From Utricularia gibba (lineage: Eukaryota > Streptophyta > Magnoliopsida > Lamiales > Lentibulariaceae), in contig NEEC01000020.1 in NCBI GenBank assembly GCA_002189035.1, forward strand, positions 1,915,592 through 1,979,591: a stretch of DNA of 64,000 nt, written 5' to 3'. Under the pieces are notes generated by a model. It searched no databases. It was not told where the DNA came from and saw nothing but the letters and a program-made list of their open reading frames with translations. Of this stretch, positions 21,366 to 32,367 are shown in pieces. The first letter of the stretch is position 1. Each line of letters begins with the position of its first letter. The position numbers were made by a program, and so were the translations under genes.

Positions 21366-22139
21366 AGTGGAATATATCGAGCAGGGGTGGAGCCTGATCC
21401 AAGGAGGGGAGTTCTGTTTGAACGTTGGAAATGGTGGATCAACACAGCAGCTACAGGAGGAGTGATCACAAGGAATGTGTGTTTCCTGCGCTGAGTGTGC
21501 CTTGTAGTTGCTCTATGTGTGTTGATCAAGTGTGGTTCCTCTTGTTTGTAGTGAACTCTGAAATATGGGGTGACTAACCAGATAACAGAAGGTTTTGCCA
21601 GCCAAGGTGTTGGGTTTTTTACTTGAAACATTTTTCGCACATTCAACTGAGTTTACAGGGTCTCATAATTGATAAACAATAAGGTTTTTCCTTCAAGAAT
21701 TTGAGCAATGGTGGTATAATTTACTTTGTTGTTTGGTAGGTAATCTAGCAATGAATTTCCTAGTGAAGTCATCCTCCACCCCAAGAAGAAGGTAGTGACA
21801 CTTGTCAAATAATTCAAATAAAATTTAAAAAATCTAAATTTCTTCGACAACTAACAGTAAAAGTATTGTTCCCAAAATATATTACATAAATTTTTAAGAC
21901 TCTTGAGTAAGACCTTTTTTATATAACTAAAAAGTTAGTCTATTCAAAGGAGAAGTCTGATAACATTTATGGAATGGTAAAAAAGAACCATGGGTCATTT
22001 TGATAAGATTGAAATTATTGCTATGTTGCAGTGATTATTGCAAATGAAATTATCAAAGAATTGGTCCTCTAAAAAATCATTAGTCCCCTTATCTCTAACA
22101 CCAATGATCACTCATGGAAATCCTATAATATTTCATAAA
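21366..22139. other. unassigned mosaic sequence
   Basis: Minus-strand frames near 21,366-21,850 include DDFTRKFIARLPTKQQSK-like coding in one frame, possibly from a retroelement gag. They are broken and not assignable. The rest is AT-rich. Confidence 0.35.
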
Positions 22140-22696
22140 GTCATCGACATAGATTTTAATTTCAGATTTCAATTTTAGGGACAGTTCCTTTAAAGGTCCA
22201 CATAAATCGTTTGGATGACGTTCAGTTTGTCATCACTGCAACTCATACTCAGATAAATGGTCTATCACATTCTTCACAACAGTATTTAAAGAACAATATT
22301 TCTTAGTTTTCCGATTTCTCCCTTCTATTATAATAGTTTGAGATTTCTTATTCCATAACGACCAAGTCTCTTATGCAACATTTGTGATTTTTCAAAATCA
22401 GAGAAAACTACTTTTTGTGTTCCAGCAGGTTTGAATTGATACAAGTTATCGCTCATTCTAGTAGCCACCATTGAATTTTTGGTTCACAATTTCATAATCT
22501 TTACTCCATTTTCCAATAGTACCAATTGAAATTTCTGATTTTGTAACTAACCTAGGCTTAGAAGATTCTGAACCACTTCTGGAGCATAACAGACTTCTGC
22601 AATCACTACAAATCCTCCGGAAATAGATAGTTGAATTTTCCCTTTTCCCAATATCCTACAGAACTCTTCATCATCGATCAGGCTCCATGTACTCCA
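22140..22696 (-). pseudogene. Ty1/copia protease to GAG-pre-integrase fragment (third family)
   Basis: The minus strand reads IDDEEFCRILGKGKIQLSI, VCYAPEVVQNLLSLG, then NLYQFKPAGTQKVVFSDFEK and MLHKRLGRYGIRNLKLL. This is the order protease C-terminus then GAG-pre-integrase. The family is unlike copia-1/2. Frames change and stops interrupt, and no LTR was found. Confidence 0.65.
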
Positions 22697-23384
22697 CTTC
22701 CACCAATTGTGGATGTAGTGGGTGGTAACTGTCAGGTGCATCTCACGCCTCAATTTGAGCCTGTTATTGAAAGCCCATTTGAACATTATGTGCTTACTTA
22801 CGTCCTACACATGTTGCATTTGGGTTATAGAAGCAAGTATCCGGTGTGTGGTAATGCCTAGAGCAACGTACTTGGTGTTTGATTTTTTGGACTAGCAAAT
22901 TTTTTACGAATGAACCCGCTTTTCCGTAGAAGGAAGATACAAATTCAGTTAGTTTCCTTCAATGGGCTGGAAGTGATATTGGGCCCCACAAGATGATATT
23001 ATATTGCTGGGCCATTTTGTGATCAGTTGTGATAATGGGATGATGCAGCAATGGTATGGGTGCCCATTTGAAGGGGTATATGGTTTCTGTTTGGGAGCAT
23101 GATCGCTGGTACAATGGTGAGGAAATCATTGTTGCTGAGTGTGTGAGTGCATGTAATTGCTATTGGTGTACCAGAGCTTGTGAGCTGTTGTAATTCTGGT
23201 TCCATGTTTTTAATTGCTACTCTTCCAAAGGGTGAATCCAAGCCTAAGGTGTTTCCCAGTTTTCTGGGTTTTACCTCGTAAAAATGCAGGTGTCTTGCAT
23301 ATTAATACTAAATCATTCCAAGGTCGTAAAAACAGCCAAAGTTCATCGCAAATTTGGAGCTTGTGATACAATTAATTTTCGAAT
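22697..23384 (+). other. probable copia leader or LTR region upstream of a gag relic
   Basis: It starts with the 22,697-22,806 repeat unit and runs to a primer-site-like TTGATATCAGAGG at 23,385-23,397. A 5' LTR would be expected here, but no TG start could be fixed and the sequence matches nothing else in the window. Confidence 0.35.
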
Positions 23385-23397
23385 TGATATCAGAGGT
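23385..23397 (+). other. possible primer binding site of the plus-strand copia
   Basis: TTGATATCAGAGG resembles TTGGTATCAGAGC with two changes and lies just before the gag relic, the expected spacing. Confidence 0.5.
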
Positions 23398-23401
23398 ATA
23401 G

Positions 23402-24120
23402 ATGAAGATTAAATCCATTCTAATGTGCAAAGACTTATGGCATCCTGTAATCAGCAGCTCCAACAGACCTGCGAATGTTGAGGAGGCAGATTGGTGTACC
23501 GTTTACATTTAGAGGCAGTAGCCATTATGAATTTATGTATTGACAACAAATTTTAAGGCATTATCCGGTCTGAACATTTATGGCGCAACATCTGTTGAAA
23601 GCGTTAAAAGACATGTTCAGACCGGATAATACCTTAAACAAACTTACTTTGTATCAAAGTATATCTAGATTGAAATAAAAAGATGGGTGATTCCGTCTCG
23701 GAGGATTTGACCAGGCTTAAGGACATTGTGAATCGCATGGTATAGGTGAAAATGAGTTTTGATGAAGAAATTTAAACAATACAACTGATGGGTACTCTAC
23801 CGGACTTGTGGGAGAGACTTGTTATTGCCTTGAGCAATTTTGTGCATGGTGGTATGAAATTCGATGCCGCTGTATCATCGCTGTACGAGGAGCACACGAG
23901 ACGAAATGCAGGAATTGAGAAATATAGTGGCTCTAAATCCACATTGACGTATAATGAGGGAACTCATAGAGGCCGAACAACTAAGGGAGGTAATAGTAAA
24001 GGGAGAGCTAAGTCCTAGCAGCATGAACAATTTCAAAGTAAGACAGGAAAGCATACAAGGCATAAGAAGAGGCATAAGGAGAAGCGTAAATGATAGTATG
24101 TTTTTATTGTGAAAAGAAGG
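23402..24120 (+). pseudogene. Ty1/copia gag, decayed, interrupted by a gypsy LTR in the zinc knuckle
   Basis: Same gag family as 8,386-8,944: RPANVEEADW near 23,460, DMFRPDNTLNKL near 23,610, VKMSFDEEI, MGTLPDLWERLVIALSNF (23,788 onward) and GIEKYSGSKSTLTYNEGTHR. At 24,098 the knuckle CFYCEKK starts and is cut by LTR2 at 24,121. Many stops are present. A short internal inversion at 23,552-23,577 is described separately. Confidence 0.8.
23552..23638. repeat. 26-bp-arm hairpin from a local inversion in gag
   Basis: 23,552-23,577 is the reverse complement of 23,613-23,638 with one mismatch, and 35 bp separate them. The right arm is native gag (MFRPDNTLN). The left arm sits where the related copy at 8.5 kb has unrelated gag sequence. 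Confidence 0.85.
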
Positions 24121-24754
24121 TGATGAGCCCCATGAAGATAATGCAGCATATTTAAAGAACGATGAGAAATTTGATCAACTAAACACATTAGAGATAAAGA
24201 TTATTCTTCTATGACCAATTATAAGAAGTAAGAACAAGATGGTTGAAGCTAAACTCAACGGTCTATTCAACACTATTGGAATCACAATTGGGACTAAAGT
24301 ATTACCATTAAGGAGTTCAACTATTGGAGTATCAATTTAACTTAAAGTCCAAAACATCACCCCATCTTTCATGGGTGTTATTGGATTTGTAGACTTTCAT
24401 TTCTTATTTAGTTTGGGCTTTGAAATGTTGGACCCAATTATAGAGTATAAATACTCTAGAGATGTACTCTTTGAGAACCTTTTAGTTCATTTTGATGTAT
24501 CTTGTGAGGATTTTCCTCTTCTTTGAGTGGTTAAACACTTTTGACTTATCAAGCTTTGAATTTGTAGTAACCTAGAATTATCACTTCCATTTTCTTGTCC
24601 TTCTGAAATATAGCTCCTTAAGTCCTTTTCTTTCAAAGTCTGGTTGCAAGAGATTCGTTCTATTGAGAGTAGACTTAAGTGAGTTCTTTTCTAAGCTTCA
24701 AAATCACTTATTATTTGTGGGTTGCTAATTTTTTTAGATTAGAGAGTCACATCA
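24121..24754 (+). repeat. gypsy LTR2, 5' LTR
   Basis: It begins TGATGAGCCCCATGAAG and ends GAGAGTCACATCA (634 bp). It carries promoter-like TATAAATACTC near 24,448. It is followed directly by a primer site. The 5 bp before it (GAAGG) are copia gag sequence, so the element inserted into that gag. Confidence 0.88.
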
Positions 24755-25359
24755 TTTGGTAACAGAGCGTTGAGTTCTTTCTCTTTATTAGAATCCTGTT
24801 CTTGTGTTAGATCATCCATTCCTGCTCATTGAAAAAAAAATGTTCAAGCTACATTCTTCTTAGTACTTTTGTCTTTGGCACAAAAAAAAAAAAAAAAAAC
24901 TTCGGTGGAGGGGAAGTTTATTCTGAAAGACCTCGAAATCCACTTTGAATTGAGTAGGAGGAACATCATCAAGATCAAATTCAAGTGTGAGAAAGAGAAG
25001 GAGGTTGAAGCTGAACACCCATCAATTGTCAATGAATTATTGTCCACTCTTCTACTTCACCCATTACAACAAGTAATATATTTCTTATTCTCTTTTATTT
25101 GAATAACCCATTCCCTGTCATTTACTTGTCCCTATCATCTAATTGGACTTCTGCCTTTGTTTATTGCCCATTCCCTTTTTTCTACAATCTCACAAGTAAC
25201 ATACCTCGGGTTTAGTGCCCTTTCACCTGCTTTTTTTATTCTCATTGGTTTATTGTCCATTGTTTTTGTTTATGTACTGCAACAAGCAACAAACTTACAT
25301 CCATCACACTTCGTGTCTCTATCTTTTGACAATTAACACTGCCACACTCAAATTATGCT
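24755..25359 (+). other. gypsy leader with primer site and poly(A) runs
   Basis: TGGTAACAGAGC at 24,757-24,768 is a tRNA-Met-type primer site. The following leader, with A-runs near 24,830 and 24,880 and the shared CTTCAAATTCAAGTGTGAGA-like block, parallels 44,637-45,470 in the spacer element. It ends in ACACTGCCACACT and is fused directly to mid-gag, so the gag N-terminus is deleted. Confidence 0.75.
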
Positions 25360-25448
25360 GTAATTTGGTGGGATCAATTGGTGAGTAAACGAAGGATTGA
25401 TTATGAGGAACCAATTCATACTTGGGATGAGATGAAAAGAGTCATGAG
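25360..25448 (+). pseudogene. gypsy gag fragment, left of the copia-3 insertion
   Basis: It encodes YAVIWWDQLVSKRRIDYEEP and HTWDEMKRVM, the retrotransposon gag domain seen also at 46,030. It continues at 27,092 after the copia-3 insertion with RRRFVRNHYQ. Confidence 0.85.
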
Positions 25449-27091
25449 TGTTGATGAATGAAAGATAGAGTCTTGGGAAGTTACAAAAAGGTAATGCTTA
25501 TGGGATTACCGTTGATGAAAAACAACTCATTAACAATAAGAATGACCGAAAACCTAATTGACACGCATTCCTAGTAGGGTTTATATATACCCAATACCTA
25601 AGTTACCCAATAGTGAGCCACAATCATTGAAACCCCTATCCTTGGGGTTTATCAACTAACTCCCATATTTCATTTTCAAGTATAGAATTCATTTCTTCCT
25701 TCATGGGCTCTCTCCATTTCGGATTTTGTACAACCACTTCAAATGATGTTGGATCTCCTGTCAATAATCCAGCCAAAATATCAGCTACAGCATCTTGGAC
25801 ATCATCATTCAACTTGGAGAAACTTATTGTAGGATCCTTATTTCTTTTGCTTCTTCTAATGTCCGTAACATGACTATCTTCATTATCTATTGAATCTTTG
25901 ATATTTTTGCGTTTCCTCCTTTGCCAATCACGATCAGATGGGTAATAATCTTCATCATCAGTATCAGGTTCCTCTCCATCAGATTCATCTGTTGATGAGT
26001 CTTCTGCATTCGTGCCTTGCTCCTCTTCTGGGATTTTGAAATTACCATCTGAATGCAGATAATTGGTCTGATGAGATTATTCATATAGGGGTTCTGAGTT
26101 TGATTCTGAATTCTCATTGGATGAGTTATCTTGATTTGTGACTTTCTCCTCCTCTGGAGGTGAGAAATTCTCATTTGAAAATGCTGATCATTTAATTGAT
26201 TTGAATCTTCATGTACGAGTCCTAAAGTTTCTGGGTTTGTTGAATTCCTGGAAGAGAAGTTTTGAGGTATGTGTGTCCTGAGGTCTCGTTTCACATGGGT
26301 GCTATGCCTTCCACGACTTTTATGAGCTTCTGCATCATTAAGAGAAATGCAATCATCAATTAAAGTATACCTTGCACCTTTATCAAAAGTGACATCATGC
26401 TATTGCAGAATTCACCTCCATTGTGTGATCTAATCATTTTCAACGAGCATCCACTCTGATTCTCAATCATCACTTTGAATTTTCGAAAGATATGAGGATC
26501 TTCTGACTTGCTTTTAAGAAAGTAAACCCAACAATAACGTGAATAATCATCAATGAATGTAACAAAATATCTAATCCCCCTAATGAACATTCCTTAAATG
26601 GTCCACAAACATCTGTATGCACAAGCTCTAATTTCTCCTTTGCTATTGAATCACTGGAATAAAAGGGATTTCTACACTGTTTACCTTGATGGCACACTTC
26701 ACATATGGTATCGGCAAACTTGATGTCTTTCAATTCCAGTACTTCCTTATTCTTTTGCAATATTTTCAGATTGTTGAAGTTATAGTGCCCAAAACGTTTG
26801 TGCCAAAGGCTACTTTGATCCTGAAGTGAGAGAATACAACTTTTACAATCACTGACCATGATTTCGTAAAGGTTGTAGGTGGTCAACACACCATGAAATT
26901 CAATCTTTGTTTTTGGATCAACAACCTTAACTTTAGTGTTTATACCACCCGCATCCTTCATCAGCTTAATATCAAAACCTTGCCTGCTCAATTGGCCAAA
27001 GCTCAACAGGTTTTGTTTGAGGTTTGGTGAATAATAAACATTATCAACTTGCACAATTCCTTCTTTTAGCAAGAGTAAAATGCTTCCAACA
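25449..27091 (-). mobile_element. copia-3: truncated Ty1/copia insertion in gypsy gag, ATGAG target duplication
   Basis: The plus strand begins TGTTGATGAATG and ends CTTCCAACA. ATGAG flanks both sides (25,444-25,448 and 27,092-27,096), and the gypsy gag reading resumes exactly. Inside, on the minus strand: pre-integrase LLSFGQLSRQGFDIKL (about 26,960), [30 protein letters not shown] (second catalytic Asp replaced by His), then a deletion, the acidic linker (25,887-26,294), the very start of RT, and 189 bp of LTR (25,449-25,637). Gag, most of RT, RNase H and most of both LTRs are gone. Confidence 0.9.
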
Positions 27092-27302
27092 ATGAGAAGG
27101 CGATTTGTTCGAAACCATTACCAAAGAAATGTTTATCAACGGTAGCAGAATCTCAAGCCCGCTCAAGGTCAGTGTAGGAATATTGGAAGGAAATGGAGAT
27201 CTTGATGAATAGAGCCAATGTTCATGAAGATAGGCAAGCAACTATGACTAAGTTACTTCATGGGATGAATAAAGAGATTGCAAATATTGTGGAGCTTCAG
27301 AA
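27092..27302 (+). pseudogene. gypsy gag fragment, right of the copia-3 insertion
   Basis: It reads RRRFVRNHYQRNVYQR, then in shifted frames matches QEMEILINRTNLHEDRKATM and MNKEIANMVEL of the spacer gypsy. It ends at 27,302, where an LTR1 start fragment in the opposite orientation begins. Confidence 0.8.
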
Positions 27303-27361
27303 GATTGCCCATCCTTCTCTCACTTTCATTGTTATTATCTGTGGCATACATGATCTCATCA
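27303..27361 (-). repeat. gypsy LTR1 start fragment
   Basis: The minus strand starts TGATGAGATCATGTATGCCA, matching the LTR1 5' end, and runs about 58 bp before the gypsy gag fragment. The rest of the LTR is absent. Confidence 0.6.
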
Positions 27362-27780
27362 CATCATAAGGCTGATTTGCTCAATCCATTTTATGATTTA
27401 AACATCTCCTTCGATGCCTTTCAAAGTAGTGGAGCATCAATAAACTAATTACTTTTTTGGGACAAGGTGTTGTGAATACAAAGGGTTCATAATCACGACA
27501 GCTTTTCTAGTACAGGCATTGCCAATCTGGAACCGCCATTGCCATGGCCCATATCCATGGTAAAAAAAAGCCCACATCTTTACTGCAAGTCTGAGTCAAC
27601 ACCAGGACGTAAAGCCCCTTGACACTAATAACCCTTATGAAGACAAGGACAAGAATTTTTGTTGAAATACTACACCATAGCTCCTGTAGTATGCATGAGA
27701 TGCAGCACCCGGTCTAATTACAATGGAAATCATACTATATCTAAAGATTTTACAGCGGTCAAAATGCCCTTTAAAATAAA
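27362..27780. other. unassigned sequence
   Basis: A non-repetitive stretch, apart from its mirror. No frame, LTR end or RNA was recognised. Confidence 0.4.
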
Positions 27781-28161
27781 AGAGAATATCAGGAGAACCA
27801 TTTCAGAATGAGAAGTAATTTCGAGTGATGATCTTTAGACATCACAAGTTCAAGAACTTGATAAGTCATATGTATTCAATCACTTAAAAAAGAGTAAGTG
27901 CTTCACAAGATGCATAAAACAAGCAAAAATCCCCCAAAGAGTACATTTGTATAGTATTTATAATATACAATAGAGCCCTAAAATTATTCAATTCAAACAA
28001 AATAAACGAAAAGACCCATGAAGTTCAATAGCGCACATAAAAAATGAAGACATATTTTAGTCTATAAGGCAGACTTGAAGCCCAACTACTAACTCAATAT
28101 TATTGATTAGAAACTTAAGTGTAACTTAAATTCTTGCTTTTACTTCTTATAATTAGTGCAA
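27781..28161 (-). repeat. gypsy LTR2 fragment
   Basis: Read on the minus strand it follows the LTR2 order: TATAAGAAGTAAAAGCAAG, the 'attgggctt' block, TATAAATACT, 'cttatcaag', ending in a divergent middle. Both LTR ends are missing. Confidence 0.6.
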
Positions 28162-28979
28162 TGTATGTATATTCACTTCTGCAATATCCCCAATATTCTT
28201 CAAATGCTATTCATCATATTACTGGGATTCATCAGAAAACATGGCTTCGCTCACTCTCATGTTGTATCCTCTATGCCATATCTTCTGAAACAATAACAGT
28301 TCAGGTATTCCCAAGTCTTGTTACCACCAATGTTTACTTGGCAACACAGGTCAATATCACTCAATGTTAAGAATGGCATGTGGATTTTCCTATAACCTGC
28401 ACATGCAACACCTCTGTTGCTTGTTTATAGTACATCCCATACTAGTGTTGTCCTTATCCTTAACTACTATCATCGATGGAGCATGAGTTTTTAGTGGCAT
28501 CTGACTTATCCCTAATCTTTCAGGTATGCAAATGGCTTCAGACATGACCAACCACTACATGTACACTCACTATCTGTGGCACGAGTCTGTATTGGGCACC
28601 CTTGAATGAAAACGAAATCATTTTTTGATTGTTGAATCTTTTGACCTTTGTTTACTAGAACAACTTGAAAATATGAGAGGCTCGAATGGTGTACTAACTG
28701 CCTTGCTTGTCCATTATCTTCCTACACTTGGAAAAAATTTTTTGCAGCTCCCAAGCCATTGATAGCGTGAAGTTGCTCGTGCAAATCGTGGTGAAAGATT
28801 CAACAGACGTGGAATGGCTATTTCACCAATAAATGATGGAACTAACGTATATCATACATAAATAATCATTGACAGGGTTTATCAAATCATAGTCAATATA
28901 TAATCGAAAGAAGCTGAGAATACAACCAAGAATATTGTGCACGTTAGAAGAGAGATTCACGCACCCAGGGATTAGGGGT
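28162..28979. other. unassigned sequence
   Basis: Contains a 78-codon plus-strand frame (28,134-28,370) without recognised features. Nothing else was supported. Confidence 0.35.
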
Positions 28980-30010
28980 ATGTTATCAAGGGCTAAGCCA
29001 AGTTCCTACTTTAAATGATCATGGTCTGGATAAATTGGCACTAGGGAAAGGAACAACACCAGCATGGGGTTTGTTAAAAACAACCAATAGTAGACTTGCA
29101 AGTGTTGCATAAAAGAATACCCACATAGTATTCTTACAATAAGGGTGATGCTGACTCAAATTACTCCATATATACTAGTAAAGAAATTATTTTAGTAAAC
29201 AGAAGGGGCTAATTTCAGGGAAGGGGAAGAGGAGGAATCAACAGAAGAACAAGGGATTCTGTGAGATTTAGTTGTAAGAAGGATTTACTTCTCTGAAGAA
29301 TGAGACAACTGGGATAAATGCTATTGTCAATTATCAGAAACATATTTTTTCATGTTTCTGTGAAACAATATTTGATTATGTGCTTATGTGATTAATTGTT
29401 GTTTTAGTTGAAAATACATCATTCTCTTGTGTTCTTTATTGCTCTCAAGTGGCGAACAGGGCATGTTCCTTTGAATCATTCTTTTTTTTTGTTGTTTGGT
29501 TTTGGAAAACCCTTTTAGAGTCCTTAAAACGCTTTGAGGGTTCTTTAACAAGTTCGCTTGAGGTTTTGGAGCCCCTTTTGATTTTTTTGCAAATGCGTTT
29601 TACCCTTTTGAAGTGTAAGGAACATTCATGGTTCCTTCTTTTATGTGCTATGTGAACATATCTTTGAGATTGGTGAGGGGTGGGGATCCACACTCCTAGC
29701 ACCACTAATGAACTTGGATAATACATGATCAACCTTTTAGGACTTGGATGTGATGCCAAAGTCAAAGATTCAAGGAATTTGAGCAAAGATAGACTATGAG
29801 ACTCACAATGTGGTTATGTGCTTGTTCTTGGGATCTTATGCTCAATAACTCTTGTTTTTCTTCATTCATGTTTATGTTTTACGAAATTACTGTTGCATCA
29901 TCCCTCTGTGTTTTAAACTTGTTCCAGGTGTAGAAGGGTGAAGGTCTAGTGAGCAACCAAATTAGGAGTATGACAATCTAGGTCATGCAAGGTCTTGAAG
30001 TAGATGTGGG
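28980..30010 (+). repeat. block R: diverged dispersed repeat, second copy at 49,030-50,175
   Basis: It shares ordered blocks with 49,030-50,175 in the same orientation: ATGATCATGG, TGCTATGTGAACATAT, CACACTCCTAGCA, AAAGATAGACTATGAGACTC-like and CTTGTTCCAGGTGTAGA. Identity is perhaps 70%. No coding capacity was recognised. A 113-codon minus-strand frame at 29,445-29,786 lies within a non-conserved part. It is probably an old LTR or other non-coding repeat. Confidence 0.7.
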
Positions 30011-30425
30011 AATTTTAGCTATGATATGACTTATGTGCTGTGTAGGCTAGAGGAAGCTTCTACGCATGTTGTTATGGCTAGGAGTCCATGTATATGTAAT
30101 TGACCTAATGTTATCTTCGTATGTTATATAAGAGTTAGGTTGCCTTTGCTTCTAATGTTGTTTAGTGTTTGATAATCATGTCTCATGGCTCCAGCACGTG
30201 AGCATGGGTTATGTGAAATCAAATAACAAAATTGTTAATTTTCTAATAGAGGAAAAATGATATTAAACACCTACTTTAGTTGACCATGTGATTATCTTAT
30301 TTATTTCTAAATGAGAAATGAATTAAATATAAACCCACACTGCGGATGTGGTTTTTTCATTCTGTCGTGTTATTACACATTTATTACTGAACATAATAAT
30401 GAATAATATATACCAGAAAACCTGA
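30011..30425. other. unassigned sequence
   Basis: AT-rich, with nothing recognised. It ends in TTACA, the target duplication of the solo LTR. Confidence 0.4.
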
Positions 30426-30430
30426 TTACA

Positions 30431-30998
30431 TGATGAGATCATAGATGCTATAGATTATCCCAATGAAGATAAAGGACACAAGATCAATAATCCTCCATTG
30501 ATTTCAATTGGGCCAATCACTAGATCTTGAGTAAGAAGGAATCAAGAAGTGCTTAAGAGCTTATGGGCCAATCAACCAAGCTATGAGATGTTGGACATGG
30601 AATTCAACATTCTCAAAGTGCATCAACTTGATGAGAGAAGGCCCATTACTACCAAATACATTATTATTACTACTTTTCCTGTAATAAGGCCCAATCCTTC
30701 ATCTATTTAATAAGATCTTACTCATGTTTTGTACAACTTTTATTGTAATCACTTTTGAGAGCTATTCTCCTTCCTTGAGTTCTTGTAGAACTTAGACTTA
30801 TCAAGCCTTGCTTGTGGTGTCTAGTGCGTGGTTTATCACTCCCAATTACTTCTTTGATTCTGTGAGTGTGGTACCATTTCATAGTTTGGGTTGCAAGGAT
30901 CTTTCAATCCTTGAGGGCCAACTTCTTTTTCTTGAGGGATTGCTTCTTTCAACCAAGATCTGGTTTGCCAATCACTTGTTGATTGGAGGGTCGTATCA
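30431..30998 (+). mobile_element. solo gypsy LTR1 with TTACA target duplication
   Basis: 568 bp from TGATGAGATCATAG to GGTCGTATCA, flanked by TTACA at 30,426-30,430 and 30,999-31,003. An intact 5-bp duplication with no internal sequence indicates LTR-LTR recombination after insertion. The insertion, duplication included, is mirrored at 59,359-59,926, so it preceded the inverted duplication. Confidence 0.92.
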
Positions 30999-31003
30999 TT
31001 ACA

Positions 31004-31859
31004 TCTCTGCGAAGTAGGTTTTGATTTGGCAGGCGATTGCATAAACTGAGATAGCAAACATGTATGATATACAATCATCAACATCAGCCTTCCAGTTAGA
31101 ATAAGCAAGCATCTGTGTCGCGACTCCATTCATCGACCAATTAGAATAAAAGTACTTGTGAGATGTGAATATTCCTTGAGAAAATTGCTAACACCTGAAT
31201 GCCTAAATATTAAGACAAAGTGCATAGTTCATTCATTTCAATCTGAGTCAGAAGCTGAGACTAGAATTCGTCATAAGCTGCATTTTCCTTTCCGCGGAAA
31301 CATATAGACTTCATTTGTAAAGTATGATTTGATATTCCTGACAATATCGATTTGATCAGAACAAGCAAACCATGCTCGAAGGGCTTGTTTCAACCCTTAC
31401 AAGGCTTTCATCAACAATGAAAGCTTTGTTGAATATTCAATTCTATCGAAACAAGAAGGATGAGTAATGTAGATAGCATCCTCAGGATTACCGTTGAAGA
31501 AGGCTTGCTTAACATGGAAATGATACCGAAAGCACAGAAAGATACCATAGATGGTCAGAAGAGTCTGAGATAAGTTAACTGCTGCAAAAGGTGTCTAGAT
31601 AATCATACCTTTAACTTGATCATATTCCTTTTCACAACCAATCTGGCATTCCGTTCGTCAAGCCACTCTTCTGAGTTTAATTTAGTTCGGATAACTCATT
31701 TTAGGCGAATGATTCTTCTGTCGATGGATGCATTAACAACCTCCCATCTGCATTTATTTATCGTCACAAGTTCCTTCTCCTTTGCGGCCTTCCAAAAACT
31801 TGAAGAGAATACTTCAGACACAAACTCAGGATCTGCATATTAGTAGTTTAACAGAATGG
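31004..31859 (-). pseudogene. Ty1/copia reverse transcriptase relic
   Basis: Read on the minus strand in changing frames: ELVTINKCRWEVVNASIDRR, EEWLDERNARLVVKRN, FHVKQAFFNGNPEDAIYITH and KGLKQALRAWF-like. These match the copia RT order W.LV - R.VAKG - DV..AFLNG..E.IY - GLKQ..R.W. Many stops are present. No LTR was found on either side. Confidence 0.75.
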
Positions 31860-32367
31860 TTTAAACGGATGTCCAACATCTGTACACAGAACACTACTCT
31901 TCCGTGCATGAAGAAGAGAAAAACCACTTCTCTTATTTTGAATTTACATTAATTATTTAGCTGCTTGACCATTTAGTTGACATTTTATCTTGTTGATTGG
32001 CTGGTTAATGAATGTAAATCATATGCATCATAATTTTGCAATCAAAACTCAATTATGGCGAAAAAGTCTTACTAAATACATTTTTATAATTTTCTGTTAA
32101 TTTATTTGGTAATACTTCCATAATTTGGCATGACTAAATTTGGGAAATATTTGCATGATTTGCTATGACTATTATGGTAACAAACCGCAGCTCGGACTTC
32201 CTCGTGTCCTTTTTCTTCCTATTTTTATATTTTCTCTTACTCGCTAACGGAAGAAAGTGACTTATTAATGCTCCCGTTTTCTTCCTGCTTTATTTCTTGG
32301 GTTTCTGTCATTCGGCTGAGAGGGAAACTGTTGGTTTATTCCATGTTCTGAGCTTGGGCGTTGAATA
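31860..32367 (+). promoter_or_regulatory. upstream region of the CKI1-like gene
   Basis: 500 bp without a transposon signature lie between the copia relic and the ATG. A TATA-like TTTTTATATTTTCTC at about 32,222-32,236 sits some 135 bp upstream of the start, so a short 5' leader is plausible. No coding segment for the missing extracellular domain was found here. Confidence 0.4.

Noticed and set aside
21251-21646. 131-codon minus-strand frame
   Set aside because: It runs across the 21,266-21,365 inverted unit and antisense to the end of a copia RT fragment. No domain seen.
29445-29786. 113-codon Lys/Arg-rich frame (mirror 60,571-60,912)
   Set aside because: Not conserved in the diverged spacer copy of block R, and it has low-complexity A-rich composition.
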